Below are positions 9,630 through 17,771 of a stretch of 64,000 nt of DNA, one piece after another. A model generated the notes under the pieces. That model was not told where the DNA came from. It ran no database searches and saw only the letters and a list, made by a program, of their open reading frames with translations. Source of the stretch: Lachnospiraceae bacterium. Its GTDB lineage: Bacteria > Bacillota > Clostridia > Lachnospirales > Lachnospiraceae. The first letter of the stretch is position 1. Every line of letters starts with the position of its first letter. Location of the stretch: assembly GCA_910575475.1 (NCBI GenBank), contig CAJTGD010000008.1, positions 113,209 through 177,208 of the forward strand, given 5' to 3'. Made by a program: the position numbers and the translations under genes.

Positions 9630-9660
9630 TATAATTCACACTAATTACTTGCTATAAAAT

Positions 9661-9706
9661 AAAATTTTAGCGGAGCTGTACGTATGTCAGCTTCGCTAAA
9701 ATTTTT
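9661..9706 (+). terminator. strong terminator after surface protein genes
   Basis: AAAATTTTAGCGGAGCTG (9661-9678) pairs with CAGCTTCGCTAAAATTTT (9688-9705) with a single G-U pair and a 9-base loop; the A/T flanks make it work in both directions. Confidence 0.85.
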
Positions 9707-9819
9707 ACGGACATTTACTATTTCACCAGAATCCCATTGATAAATCGCAAACGGTAAAGGAGGGCTCTGTATTTACCATTTAATCGCAATCTGTATTCAA
9801 TTGGTCTCCTATGTACAAA

Positions 9820-9843
9820 GTGCCCCACTAAGCAGTGAGGCAC
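9820..9843 (-). terminator. hairpin downstream of the HD gene
   Basis: GTGCCCCACT and AGTGAGGCAC form a ten-position stem with one mismatch around AAGC, about 80 bases past the HD gene's stop on its strand. The T run is short, so the role is tentative. The rest of 9707-9924 shows no gene. Confidence 0.4.
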
Positions 9844-9924
9844 AAAATTTGTATCCCGACCATTTATTAGTCGCTTGCCGAGTAGTGAAAAATATTTGTA
9901 TCTGCACCTTTTGTAGAAGATGCT

Positions 9925-10623
9925 TCATGATGAAAGACCACCTTTTATAACCAACAAATGCTCCAATTTCTCCCTTCCATTCTGATACGCCGAATTTACC
10001 TCCTGATAAAGACTGTTATAAAACGCGGCAGCGATAGATTGCCGATCTTTGGCGATTGCTGCCGCTTTTTCCGTATAAAAACCGGAATACAAATTCTCTA
10101 ATTTATACTTATATTCTTGAAAAAAAGAAGGCGCGATATCATGTTCCCCGGTCGAAACGGAACCGTCCGGCAGCAAGGAATATAATGGCTCCGCAACAAT
10201 CCCCTTATAAATCAATGTCCTTGCAATTCCTACGGCGCCTGCCACGTCGAGTTTATCTGCATCAAATAAAATCTTTGCCTCCAAACTCCTTGGCGGATTA
10301 TCCTGCCTATATCTATGTGTCTGAATGCATTGCTTTACCTGCTCCGCAAAGGAAACATCAAAGTCATGCGCCAAAAGAAATTGATACGCTTTTTCACTTC
10401 CTACCCTGGCATGGCATAGGGCAGGGTTTTCAAATTGTTCTTTTCTCCCAATATCATGTAACAGACAGGCGGCAATCAAGATATCATAATTCACAGGGCT
10501 TTCTGTCTTCGCAATTTCCAATGCATGATACAGCACACGATATACATGTTCTTTATCATGGGCCGCATCTTTCATACAGCAGAGCATAAAGTTTTCAAGC
10601 AAATTATAGGTTTGTTTATTCAA
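9925..10623 (-). CDS. HD-domain phosphohydrolase
   Basis: The 232-residue protein has an HD metal-binding domain: His in HDKEHVYRVLYHALEIA near residue 20, the HD pair in CLLHDIGRKEQ near residues 53-54, and the later acidic site in FDADKLDVAGAVGIART. This matches the broad group of uncharacterised HD hydrolases related to YedJ-type proteins, which act on phosphoester or nucleotide substrates. The substrate is not predictable. It begins 12 bases after the stop of the small protein at 10636, so the two are almost certainly cotranscribed. Confidence 0.85.
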   Translation of the reverse strand: MNKQTYNLLENFMLCCMKDAAHDKEHVYRVLYHALEIAKTESPVNYDILIAACLLHDIGRKEQFENPALCHARVGSEKAYQFLLAHDFDVSFAEQVKQCIQTHRYRQDNPPRSLEAKILFDADKLDVAGAVGIARTLIYKGIVAEPLYSLLPDGSVSTGEHDIAPSFFQEYKYKLENLYSGFYTEKAAAIAKDRQSIAAAFYNSLYQEVNSAYQNGREKLEHLLVIKGGLSS

Positions 10624-10635
10624 ATAAAGCCCCTC

Positions 10636-10866
10636 CTATTTTAGGAAACAGCGAGCCACTTGATCGGGATTAAAATCTGCGGAAAAATAGGGCTGTGCCT
10701 TTTTGCGCATCATTTCCATTTCCTGCATAAAGCTTTGACTTTCGTCAGTTTGTATTCTACTGCTTTTGGGCATCATAAATCTTTGCATAAAATCAATTAG
10801 AAACTTTACATTATCACCTGAAAGCACACCGATCATTTGAACAGCCTGCTCTTGTAGTTTTGACAT
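10636..10866 (-). CDS. small protein of unknown function, paralog of the one at 3079
   Basis: The 76-residue protein starts MSKLQEQAVQMIGVLSGDN and shares the block VKFLIDFMQRFM and PKSSRIQ with the protein at 3079-3297; the leader (AAGGCGG-N7-ATG) is conserved too. C-termini differ: this one has an MRKKAQPYFSADFNPDQVA tail. It precedes the HD hydrolase in a two-gene unit. The pairing with different neighbours at the two loci suggests a mobile or duplicated module. No function is assigned. Confidence 0.7.
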   Translation of the reverse strand: MSKLQEQAVQMIGVLSGDNVKFLIDFMQRFMMPKSSRIQTDESQSFMQEMEMMRKKAQPYFSADFNPDQVARCFLK

Positions 10867-10963
10867 ATAAACACCGCCTTTCTGAATTATTGCTGTAAAA
10901 CAATAAGCTAAGTTGCTATGTCTGCATATTTTCTAATTAGTTTGGCAGTTCCGCTGGTGTCAT

Positions 10964-11134
10964 TCAAATCTGATTTCGCCAATCTTTAAACCTATTCCAC
11001 GGATCTTTTATACCAATTCCGAAATATCCGTCGATTATGAACATAAAAAATGCATAGACACTGAATACAAACTTATACACTTCGGAATACGCAGTAAAAA
11101 GAAGCTCTGCTGTCCAGATAATTCCCCATATCAA
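10964..11134 (-). CDS. possible small membrane protein with TTG start
   Basis: A 56-codon frame begins at TTG preceded by GGGAGGTAC at good spacing. The product is hydrophobic in its first 40 residues (IWTAELLFTAYSEVYKFVF, then AFFMFIIDGYFGIGI) and ends with a polar, aromatic KDPWNRFKDWRNQ tail. This looks like a genuine single- or double-pass mini-protein, but there is no family match in memory and the start is non-ATG. It lies between the small protein/HD unit and the HicB gene, all on the same strand. Confidence 0.45.
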   Translation of the reverse strand: MIWGIIWTAELLFTAYSEVYKFVFSVYAFFMFIIDGYFGIGIKDPWNRFKDWRNQI

Positions 11135-11159
11135 GTACCTCCCTTGCGGCTTAAAGTTT

Positions 11160-11555
11160 TTATATAATATTCAGTTGCTGCTTTAACGCATCCTGAAGTA
11201 CCTGTGAAAAATTTAAACCGGCAGCAACGGCGGAGTCATTCAGCCACGACGGAATAGAAAGTGTCTTTTTTACCGCTGTATTATTCATAAGACGGCGATA
11301 TATAGTCGTATCGCATGAAATATACGTTGCAAAAGCATCGCTTTCCGTTTTCAGATCGTTAATGGCAGACGGCTTAGGAATTTCCTGATGCTTATCTTCT
11401 AAATGTGTCAGCATAAGAGAAAGCACATCTTCGGCCATATGGATACCATCTGCAATATCATTTCCCTGAGTGTAACAGGAATCAAAGTCGGGAAAAATAA
11501 TAAAATAACCATTTTCTTCTGGCGTAAATACGGCAGGATAAATATATTTTGCCAT
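11160..11555 (-). CDS. hicB: HicB-type antitoxin, apparently without its toxin
   Basis: The 131-residue protein has the HicB partial RNase H-like fold at the N-terminus (KYIYPAVFTPEENGYFIIFP followed by DFDSCYTQGNDIADGIHMAEDVL) and a C-terminal DNA-binding region with SIPSWLNDSAVAAGLNFSQV, which fits an RHH/HTH antitoxin tail. HicB normally neutralises the mRNA interferase HicA encoded just upstream. Here only a short hicA-like start (11556-11604) remains, so the gene is an orphan. It may still act as a transcriptional repressor. Confidence 0.8.
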   Translation of the reverse strand: MAKYIYPAVFTPEENGYFIIFPDFDSCYTQGNDIADGIHMAEDVLSLMLTHLEDKHQEIPKPSAINDLKTESDAFATYISCDTTIYRRLMNNTAVKKTLSIPSWLNDSAVAAGLNFSQVLQDALKQQLNII

Positions 11556-11604
11556 AAAAAGCAGCTCCTTTCTTCATTAATTTTACCATTTCCGTTCCCT
11601 TCAT
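11556..11604 (-). pseudogene. hicA remnant (N-terminal stub)
   Basis: Behind AGGAGA and an ATG at 11604 the frame reads MKGTEMVKLMKK, which is the usual beginning of a HicA toxin, and then runs straight into the ribosome site of hicB in a different frame. The double-stranded RNA-binding body with the catalytic His is missing. Translation of the stub could couple to hicB, but the toxin itself cannot be made from it. Confidence 0.5.
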
Positions 11605-11780
11605 AGTCTGGGTTCTCCTTTGGAATTTTATGAGTTCATTATATACGTAATCTTTACGTGCGTCAATGGGATTGAAATATGTTCTGGTTGCTGACTTCCC
11701 CTCCATATGATAAAATGAATTGCGCTGGCGCGCAGGCATGTTTTCAAATGAGTAACAAAAACACTGAGGAGGAAAATAAA

Positions 11781-13244
11781 GTGAAGAGAGAAAAGTTTGG
11801 TTCCAGGCTGGGGTTCATTCTGGTATCTGCCGGATGTGCCATCGGCATTGGAAATGTATGGAAGTTCCCGTACATGTGCGGGGAATTTGGGGGAGCGGCG
11901 TTTATTCTGATCTACCTGCTCTTTTTATTGGTATTGGGGATCCCGGTGCTTACCTGTGAGTTTGCCATCGGAAGAGGCAGCGGCCGCAGCGTTGCGGCAG
12001 GCTTTGAACGGCTGGAGCCCCAGGGGACGGGCTGGCATATCACGAAATGGGTCGGCATCATCGGAAGCTATCTGCTGATGATGTTCTACACCACGGTAGG
12101 CGGCTGGATGATGTATTACTGCTTCCGCAGCATCGCAGGAGAATTTGCCGGGGCGTCTACGGATACAGTGACAGCCGGTTTTTCGGACATGCTGGGCAAC
12201 GCGCCGGTGATGGCGTTCTGGACAACCCTGATCTGCGTCATCGGTTTTGCGGTCTGCCAGTTCGGGATCCAGAAGGGGATTGAGCGGGTTTCCAAGCTGA
12301 TGATGAGCGCGCTTCTGGTCATCATGCTGGTGCTGGCAGTACATTCCGTATTTCTGGAAGGGGCCGGGGAAGGGATCCATTTCTACCTGGTACCGGATTT
12401 TGCCCAGATGAAGGAGATGGGTATCGGAAATGTGATCTTCGGGGCCATGAGCCAGGCATTCTTTACCCTCTCCATCGGTATCGGCGCGATGATGATCTTC
12501 GGCAGCTATATCGGAAAAGAGCGGAGCCTCGCGGGAGAGGCGATCAGCATTACCGCACTGGATACCTTCGTGGCGCTGATGGCAGGCTTCATCATCATTC
12601 CGTCCTGCTTCGCCTTCGGCATTGAGCCGGGAGCGGGGCCGAGCCTGATCTTCATCACCATTCCCAATATCTTTGCCCAGATGCCGGGAGGGCAGATCTG
12701 GAGCGCGCTGTTCTTTCTGTTTCTGACCTTTGCGGCATTCACGACCATTGTGGCTGTATTTGAAAATATCATATCCTTCGATATCGATATTTTCGGCTGG
12801 TCCAGGAACAAAAGCGTGCTGGTGAGCGCGGTCCTGATCATTGTGCTGAGCATGCCCTGCGTGCTGGGATTTAACGTCCTGGCCGGCTTTGAGCCGTTGG
12901 GAGCGGGAACCAATATCCTGGATCTGGAGGATTTTATCGTATCCAATAACCTGCTCCCGCTGGGCAGCCTGGGGTATGTGCTCTTCTGTACACGGAAAAA
13001 CGGCTGGGGCTGGGCGAATTTTCTGGAAGAAGCGAATACAGGAAAGGGGATTCGGTTTCCGGGATGGCTGGAAGGCTATATGTCCTATGTCCTGCCGCTG
13101 ATCATTACCGTGATCTATCTGAAAGGATATTATGATAAATTTGTGGGCCAGGGAACCGCGGCGCTCACCGGATGGATGATCGCGGCCGTGCTCTTCCTTG
13201 GATTTATCATAGCGTGCGCGGTGGTGCGCAGGCAGGATCAGTAA
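11781..13244 (+). CDS. sodium-dependent transporter of the NSS/SNF family
   Basis: The GTG at 11781 was taken as start because GAGGAGG lies eight bases upstream; the product then has 487 residues. It begins with the family signature (GSRLGFILVSAGCAIGIGNV, then WKFPYMCGEFGGAAF), where the Na+ and substrate sites sit in unwound helix 1, and shows about 11-12 hydrophobic segments. The family couples sodium entry to uptake of amino acids or related amines. The substrate is unknown. It stands alone; an AT-rich region and a separate promoter precede the next gene. Confidence 0.9.
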   Translation: MKREKFGSRLGFILVSAGCAIGIGNVWKFPYMCGEFGGAAFILIYLLFLLVLGIPVLTCEFAIGRGSGRSVAAGFERLEPQGTGWHITKWVGIIGSYLLMMFYTTVGGWMMYYCFRSIAGEFAGASTDTVTAGFSDMLGNAPVMAFWTTLICVIGFAVCQFGIQKGIERVSKLMMSALLVIMLVLAVHSVFLEGAGEGIHFYLVPDFAQMKEMGIGNVIFGAMSQAFFTLSIGIGAMMIFGSYIGKERSLAGEAISITALDTFVALMAGFIIIPSCFAFGIEPGAGPSLIFITIPNIFAQMPGGQIWSALFFLFLTFAAFTTIVAVFENIISFDIDIFGWSRNKSVLVSAVLIIVLSMPCVLGFNVLAGFEPLGAGTNILDLEDFIVSNNLLPLGSLGYVLFCTRKNGWGWANFLEEANTGKGIRFPGWLEGYMSYVLPLIITVIYLKGYYDKFVGQGTAALTGWMIAAVLFLGFIIACAVVRRQDQ

Positions 13245-13275
13245 AACTCTGGTTGCTGTTGGGATTGCCGGATAA

Positions 13276-13311
13276 GGCAGTCCCTTTTTTTCGGCAGAGC
13301 GAAGGACTGCC
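13276..13311 (+). terminator. hairpin after NSS transporter
   Basis: GGCAGTCC (13276-13283) pairs with GGACTGCC (13304-13311) about 30 bases after the stop codon; the T run lies inside the loop, so this is a weak call. Confidence 0.4.
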
Positions 13312-13365
13312 GGCATATTTCCGGATCGCAAAGAAAGGAATATCCTGGAATCAGATATTTATTGC

Positions 13366-13395
13366 TTGCTAGTACAGCCCTTTACAGTGTATAAT
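13366..13395 (+). promoter_or_regulatory. sigma-A promoter of the DUF342 gene
   Basis: TTGCTA and TATAAT are separated by 18 bases, about 50 bases before the ATG at 13446. Confidence 0.6.
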
Positions 13396-13445
13396 AAAAT
13401 TACAGAACTACACACTGTGAACTCCATGTGAAGGAGGTGAAATGC

Positions 13446-15308
13446 ATGGGTTTCAAAAAAGAGATCTGGTCTCGATTCTTCGGATCGAAATCAGAACAGG
13501 TCAGAGACAAACAGGTTCCGGACCATTTGTTGCAGGAGAGTATGGAGAAGAAGGAGGAACAAGCCGTAACAGCGCAGCCTCCGCCCCCTGCCGTCGAAGT
13601 TGAGCTGGAATTGCCCAAGGGGCATGCGCTGCATAAATTGTGTGAGATGCGGGCCGAAAGGGCGAAAGGACTGTCAAGTCCCAGACTGCTGCTGGGAGGC
13701 CGCGAAGATTTTTCTCAGTCTGAGCTGAGGAAGGAGCTGGGACGCCTGCAGAGGGTACTTACATTGGCAGCCAATTCCCGTCTCAAAGAGATAAAGGCCA
13801 GGGAAGAAAAGGCACAGGCGGACGCGCAAAAGGCTTTATTGATAGAGCAGAGCAAGCAGTCCGCGGCGAAGGAAGACACACCGGCAGGAGAGAGCGCGCA
13901 GGCTGAGGCACAGAAGACTGCATCAGCAGAACAGAGTGCGCGGAACGAGATACTGACACCGCCGCCGATCGAGCTGGATGCGCAGCCGGTCATCCATATA
14001 TCAGCCGACAAGCTTTCCGCCTGGCTGATCGTATTTCCGCCGGTGGGAGAAGGAAAAGACGTGGATCGGGAGATGCTTTACGAGGCGCTTTCCGATACCG
14101 GAATTGCGTTTGGAGTAGACGAGGAATTACTCAAGCGCCTGCCGGAGGAACGGAATCCTTATTTTTCTCTGTTTTTCCTGGCAAAAGGAAAACCGGCTCG
14201 CAACGGAACAGACGGCCGGATCATTGAGCATTTTGAACGGGTCGTGGAACGGAAGTTTGAAGTGGATGAGCACGACCGGGTGGACTACGCGTCTCTCCAT
14301 TTCTTCCAGAGCGTAGAAGCGGGAGGCGTGATCTGTGAGGCAGTCCTGCCGACACCGGGGGAACCGGGCAGAACGGTATTGGATCAGGAGGTTCCGGCCA
14401 AGGACGGCAAAGAAGCGCCTCTTACTAAGGGGCAGAATACGGAGATCAGCGAAGACGGCACCAAGCTGCTGGCAACCCAGGCCGGCCATGTGGAATACGT
14501 GGGAAAGACATTTCAGGTAAAGGCGGTGCTGGAGATTGACGACAACGTAGATTATTCTACGGGAAACATCAACTATATGGGGGATGTGCATATCCGCGGC
14601 AGAGTGTGCAGCGGTTTCAGCGTGCGGGCAGCAGGCAATATCACGGTAGACGGCGTTGTAGAGTCGGCCACCGTAGAGGCAGGCGGTGATCTGATCGTAG
14701 CCAAGGGGATCGTAGGGAATACCGATTCCGTGGTCAGGGCAGACGGCAGTGTCTTTGCGAAATATCTGGAAAACAGTATCGTCCACGCGCGGGCGAATCT
14801 GCAGGCTGACTGCATCGTCAACAGCGAAGTATACAGCGACGGAGAGATCCAGGTCCGGTCCGGCAGAGGGATCATTGTAGGCGGACGGATCCGGGCGGCA
14901 AAAAAAGTCAGCGCCAAGGTCGTGGGCTCAAAATCCGAAAGCCAGACGCGTATCTATCTGGGCGGCGAGCCCTGTGTGGAATATGAGCGGCAGGAGCTGG
15001 CGGCAGTGATCGAAGAAGCCGAAGCCGAGCTGGAAAAGCTGGAAAAGCGTCCCAACAGTCCGGATAAGGTGGAACGTATGAAACGCCTTCAGTTTGACCT
15101 TTCCGTAAACCGGATCAAGCTGGAGCAGATGGATGAAGAGCTGGCGAAAAAGCAGGAGGAGATCGAGAACCTGGGCGGATGCAGGCTGGTTGCCGACATC
15201 GCGTATCCGGGGCTGGTGCTGACCATCTGCGATATCAAGGCCCGGCTGAAGCAGGTGACATCCATGTGCAACGCAAGGCTGTCCAACGGTGAGATCCGAT
15301 TCTCGTGA
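13446..15308 (+). CDS. DUF342 / FapA-family polymer-forming protein
   Basis: The ATG follows GGAGGTG at ideal spacing; the product has 620 residues. The first 180 residues are charged and partly helical, followed by the FapA core: GKPARNGTDGRIIEHFE, then VDYASLHFFQSVEAGGVI, GEPGRTVLDQEVPAKDGKEA and the right-handed beta-helix region with repeated G-V/I motifs (VHIRGRVCSGFSVRAAGNI, VDGVVESATVEAGGDLIVAK). A C-terminal coiled coil covers about 515-575. The family is linked to flagellar assembly, cell polarity and cell-envelope functions; no flagellar gene is nearby, so its role here is open. A strong terminator follows. Confidence 0.88.
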   Translation: MGFKKEIWSRFFGSKSEQVRDKQVPDHLLQESMEKKEEQAVTAQPPPPAVEVELELPKGHALHKLCEMRAERAKGLSSPRLLLGGREDFSQSELRKELGRLQRVLTLAANSRLKEIKAREEKAQADAQKALLIEQSKQSAAKEDTPAGESAQAEAQKTASAEQSARNEILTPPPIELDAQPVIHISADKLSAWLIVFPPVGEGKDVDREMLYEALSDTGIAFGVDEELLKRLPEERNPYFSLFFLAKGKPARNGTDGRIIEHFERVVERKFEVDEHDRVDYASLHFFQSVEAGGVICEAVLPTPGEPGRTVLDQEVPAKDGKEAPLTKGQNTEISEDGTKLLATQAGHVEYVGKTFQVKAVLEIDDNVDYSTGNINYMGDVHIRGRVCSGFSVRAAGNITVDGVVESATVEAGGDLIVAKGIVGNTDSVVRADGSVFAKYLENSIVHARANLQADCIVNSEVYSDGEIQVRSGRGIIVGGRIRAAKKVSAKVVGSKSESQTRIYLGGEPCVEYERQELAAVIEEAEAELEKLEKRPNSPDKVERMKRLQFDLSVNRIKLEQMDEELAKKQEEIENLGGCRLVADIAYPGLVLTICDIKARLKQVTSMCNARLSNGEIRFS

Positions 15309-15362
15309 CCAGGCTTTCATTTAAGAGCTGTAGAAAAATAACGGACATATCTTACAGATTCA

Positions 15363-15420
15363 GGAACCGCTTCAAAATCTGCCGGACAGAGCAGTATTTT
15401 GAAGCGGTTCCATATTTTTT
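15363..15420 (+). terminator. strong terminator after DUF342 gene
   Basis: GGAACCGCTTCAAAAT (15363-15378) pairs perfectly with ATTTTGAAGCGGTTCC (15396-15411), then TATTTTTT. It separates the convergent ABC operon. Confidence 0.9.
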
Positions 15421-15476
15421 GCCCAAGGGCATCCCATTATGGCCATTCGGCCGTTTCATAAGGTATATCCAAGGTA

Positions 15477-16244
15477 TCAATTCAAAGTAAGCGCGCTTTT
15501 TCTGACGGCGCTGAGTTCCGTACGCCGTATGATCAGATAGGAGCCGGCGCTCAGGATTCCGATACACAGGAGCAAAAGAATGATCGGATTGGTCAGCCGT
15601 ACCGTACCGTCGTCCATGAAGCCGAAGCATCTTACCGCAAAGCTCAGGATGCTGTGTCCGACAGCTTCCCAGGGAGCGGATACGGCTGCGAACAGGAAGG
15701 GGATTCCAAACATAAGGAGGGCAGCAAGGATCGTGCCTGCGAATACGGAGAGCTTTTTCGGCACCCGGTTTATGACCAGGGCAAAGAAGAACCCCAGGCT
15801 GCTGATCAGCAGATAGACCAGGAATAGCCAGAGCCAGCGCAAAACCGCCGGATGCCCATACCCGTATAAGCTTCCGAAGATGGTATTATAATCGAATAAC
15901 CCGGACAGGAGCCTTCGAAGAATCATTCCGGCAGCCGTATCGATCAGTGACATCAGACCGGATATAAAGGCAAACTGGGCAACAGTGGCGGAAAAAATAT
16001 AAGTTCTGGTAAAACCGTTCTGCATCAGCATCCGGAAATCCTCGTTCATCTGCAGGATGCCAACGATACCGACAAAGATCATGGTATTCATTTCCAGGCA
16101 GTTTATCCCCCCTGTTTCATGTGTCAGAAGGTAGAACAGGCCGTAGACAGCGGGAATGACAATTACGATCGCAAGGTAAAAAACCCAGATATACTTCCAG
16201 TAAAGTTCGCATTCATACCGGATCAATGTACGTAATTTTTTCAT
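15477..16244 (-). CDS. ABC-2 type transporter permease
   Basis: The 255-residue protein has six hydrophobic segments: about 17-37, 50-66, 84-104, 132-160, 165-200 and 220-240, and no soluble domain. It starts one base after the stop of the ATPase gene upstream on the same strand, so it is the membrane partner of that ATPase. Together with the GntR-type regulator this is the YtrA-type arrangement, in which cell-wall or antibiotic stress often releases the regulator. The substrate is unknown. Confidence 0.85.
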   Translation of the reverse strand: MKKLRTLIRYECELYWKYIWVFYLAIVIVIPAVYGLFYLLTHETGGINCLEMNTMIFVGIVGILQMNEDFRMLMQNGFTRTYIFSATVAQFAFISGLMSLIDTAAGMILRRLLSGLFDYNTIFGSLYGYGHPAVLRWLWLFLVYLLISSLGFFFALVINRVPKKLSVFAGTILAALLMFGIPFLFAAVSAPWEAVGHSILSFAVRCFGFMDDGTVRLTNPIILLLLCIGILSAGSYLIIRRTELSAVRKSALTLN

Positions 16245-16245
16245 A

Positions 16246-17106
16246 TCAGTTACCGCCTTTCTCTGTTAATTTCACAAACAGCTTCTGCAGATTCATATGA
16301 GAGATCTGCAATGGACTGCCTTTCGGCAGATCCTCTCTTGCGCCCAGGATATAAGCCAGCCTGAGGGCGCCCAGCTCATCATACCCGATCACATGCTTAT
16401 CCGCGCAGAAATCCCGGACCGCATATTCGGAACCGGATACACAATATCCCCTGTCCAGAAGGGTTTCCACGGACTCCTGGAGGAGAAGCCTGCCCTTGTC
16501 GATCAGCACCACTTCCTCAATGATATTCGCGACCTCTTCGATCAGGTGTGTCGCCAGGATGATCGTTCTCTGGCGTTCTTCATAATCCCGCAGCAGCAGA
16601 TGATAGAACAGTTCCCGGTGATTTGCGTCCAGTCCCAGCACCGGCTCGTCGAAGATCACATAGGGGACATCCAGGGCAAGGGCGACCGTCAGCTTAAGGA
16701 TGGACTGCTGTCCATTGGAAAGGGCGGGAAACCGCTTTTTGGTATCCAGAGAAAACATTTCTGCGATCTCAAAGGCCTGATCCATCTGAAAATGGTCGTA
16801 AAACCGGCCGGTCCACTTGAAAATATCCCGGATTTTCAAATTGCTGTCATACAGGTTCTGATCGCTCATGCAGAACAGCTTTTCGTGTACTGCCATATTC
16901 TCCTTCGCAGGCAGGCCGTCGATCAGGACCTCGCCCTCGTCCGCAAAGAGACGGTTTGCGATGATATTGATCAAAGTAGACTTACCGGCGCCGTTTCGCC
17001 CCAACAATCCGTAGATTTTTCCGTACTCAAACGAAAAAGAGAGATTTTCAAGGGCAGTCACATTGCCGTACCGTTTCTTAATATGATTGATCTGAATTGC
17101 TTTCAT
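16246..17106 (-). CDS. ABC transporter ATP-binding protein
   Basis: The 286-residue ATPase shows Walker A (GRNGAGKST, near residues 36-44), a signature loop written LSNGQ instead of LSGGQ, Walker B (YVIFDEPVLGLDA) and the switch His in ILATHLIEE. It overlaps the 3' end of the GntR-type gene by 29 bases, so it is translationally coupled, and is followed directly by its permease. It energises export or sensing by that permease. Confidence 0.93.
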   Translation of the reverse strand: MKAIQINHIKKRYGNVTALENLSFSFEYGKIYGLLGRNGAGKSTLINIIANRLFADEGEVLIDGLPAKENMAVHEKLFCMSDQNLYDSNLKIRDIFKWTGRFYDHFQMDQAFEIAEMFSLDTKKRFPALSNGQQSILKLTVALALDVPYVIFDEPVLGLDANHRELFYHLLLRDYEERQRTIILATHLIEEVANIIEEVVLIDKGRLLLQESVETLLDRGYCVSGSEYAVRDFCADKHVIGYDELGALRLAYILGAREDLPKGSPLQISHMNLQKLFVKLTEKGGN

Positions 17107-17479
17107 CGATATAACCCCTTTCTATCAGTGCTATCAGTTCTTCCTTTGGCATTTCCAGCTTTAATGCTTCCTGAACCAGAACAGCAACGTACTGGCTGTA
17201 AAACTGGCTCTGGCGCTTCCGGCGGATCCGCTCCACCGCCCCTTCCTTTACAAACATCCCAAGCCCCCTCCTTTTGTAGATCATATCTCCATCCACCAGC
17301 AGGTTCATCCCCTTAAGGACTGTGTGCGGGTTGATGCTCAGCAGGACAGAGATCTCATTCGTGGATGGAATCTTCGTTTCCTCCGGGAAGACGCCTGTAA
17401 AGATCGAGTCCTCCAGCTGTTCAGCGATCTGGATAAAAATCGGTTTATCCAGGTCCGGATTTATCTTCAATAGGATCAC
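17078..17479 (-). CDS. GntR-family regulator, YtrA type
   Basis: The 133-residue protein has only a winged-helix domain (PIFIQIAEQLEDSIFTGVF, then STNEISVLLSINPHTVLKGM, residues 13-75) and a short helical tail, lacking the large effector domain of other GntR proteins. This is the YtrA subfamily, which represses its own ABC operon. The promoter and operator at 17497-17556 support autorepression. A short C-terminus overlaps the ATPase gene. Confidence 0.9.
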   Translation of the reverse strand: MILLKINPDLDKPIFIQIAEQLEDSIFTGVFPEETKIPSTNEISVLLSINPHTVLKGMNLLVDGDMIYKRRGLGMFVKEGAVERIRRKRQSQFYSQYVAVLVQEALKLEMPKEELIALIERGYIDESNSDQSY

Positions 17480-17496
17480 CTCGCTTATATAGTTAG

Positions 17497-17521
17497 TTAG
17501 TTGAGTAACAAACTAAGTTAC
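17497..17521 (-). promoter_or_regulatory. operator of the GntR-ABC operon
   Basis: TTAGTT and AACTAA arms (17497-17502, 17511-17516) overlap a second pair, GTAAC/GTTAC (17505-17509, 17517-17521). The site covers the expected start point just after the -10 box, where binding would block the operon. YtrA-type regulators are known to bind such palindromes. Confidence 0.65.
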
Positions 17522-17527
17522 ATGCTT

Positions 17528-17556
17528 AGTATAGACGATAAAAAAGCAGTTGTCAA
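17528..17556 (-). promoter_or_regulatory. sigma-A promoter of the GntR-ABC operon
   Basis: On the minus strand, a perfect TTGACA lies 17 bases before TATACT. Confidence 0.8.
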
Positions 17557-17661
17557 TCCATTTTTTAAATCTTGTATTGCTCCGAATCAGAAATAGAATT
17601 GTCCGCAGCCATTTTCCAGAATATGGAAACAAAATTTTTGGGACACGGCAGGATTATGAGG

Positions 17662-17690
17662 TTGATTTTATCCGCGGAAACGGATATACT
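17662..17690 (+). promoter_or_regulatory. sigma-A promoter of asnS
   Basis: TTGATT-N17-TATACT, about 80 bases before the asnS ATG. No T-box sequence was found in the leader. Confidence 0.65.
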
Positions 17691-17771
17691 GTAAAGCGGA
17701 AAGAAATTGCCAAAGAGGCGCCGGCAGACGCGCGGCCAATCTGCCTTACAATAAAAAAGGAGTATTTTGAG

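Noticed and set aside
11925..13331. 468-codon open frame on the minus strand
   Set aside because: Antisense of the NSS transporter, with no plausible protein composition or ribosome site.
17557..17771. T-box riboswitch before asnS
   Set aside because: No T-box consensus (such as the GGGTGGAACC core) or antiterminator hairpin was found; a normal promoter close to the gene explains the region.
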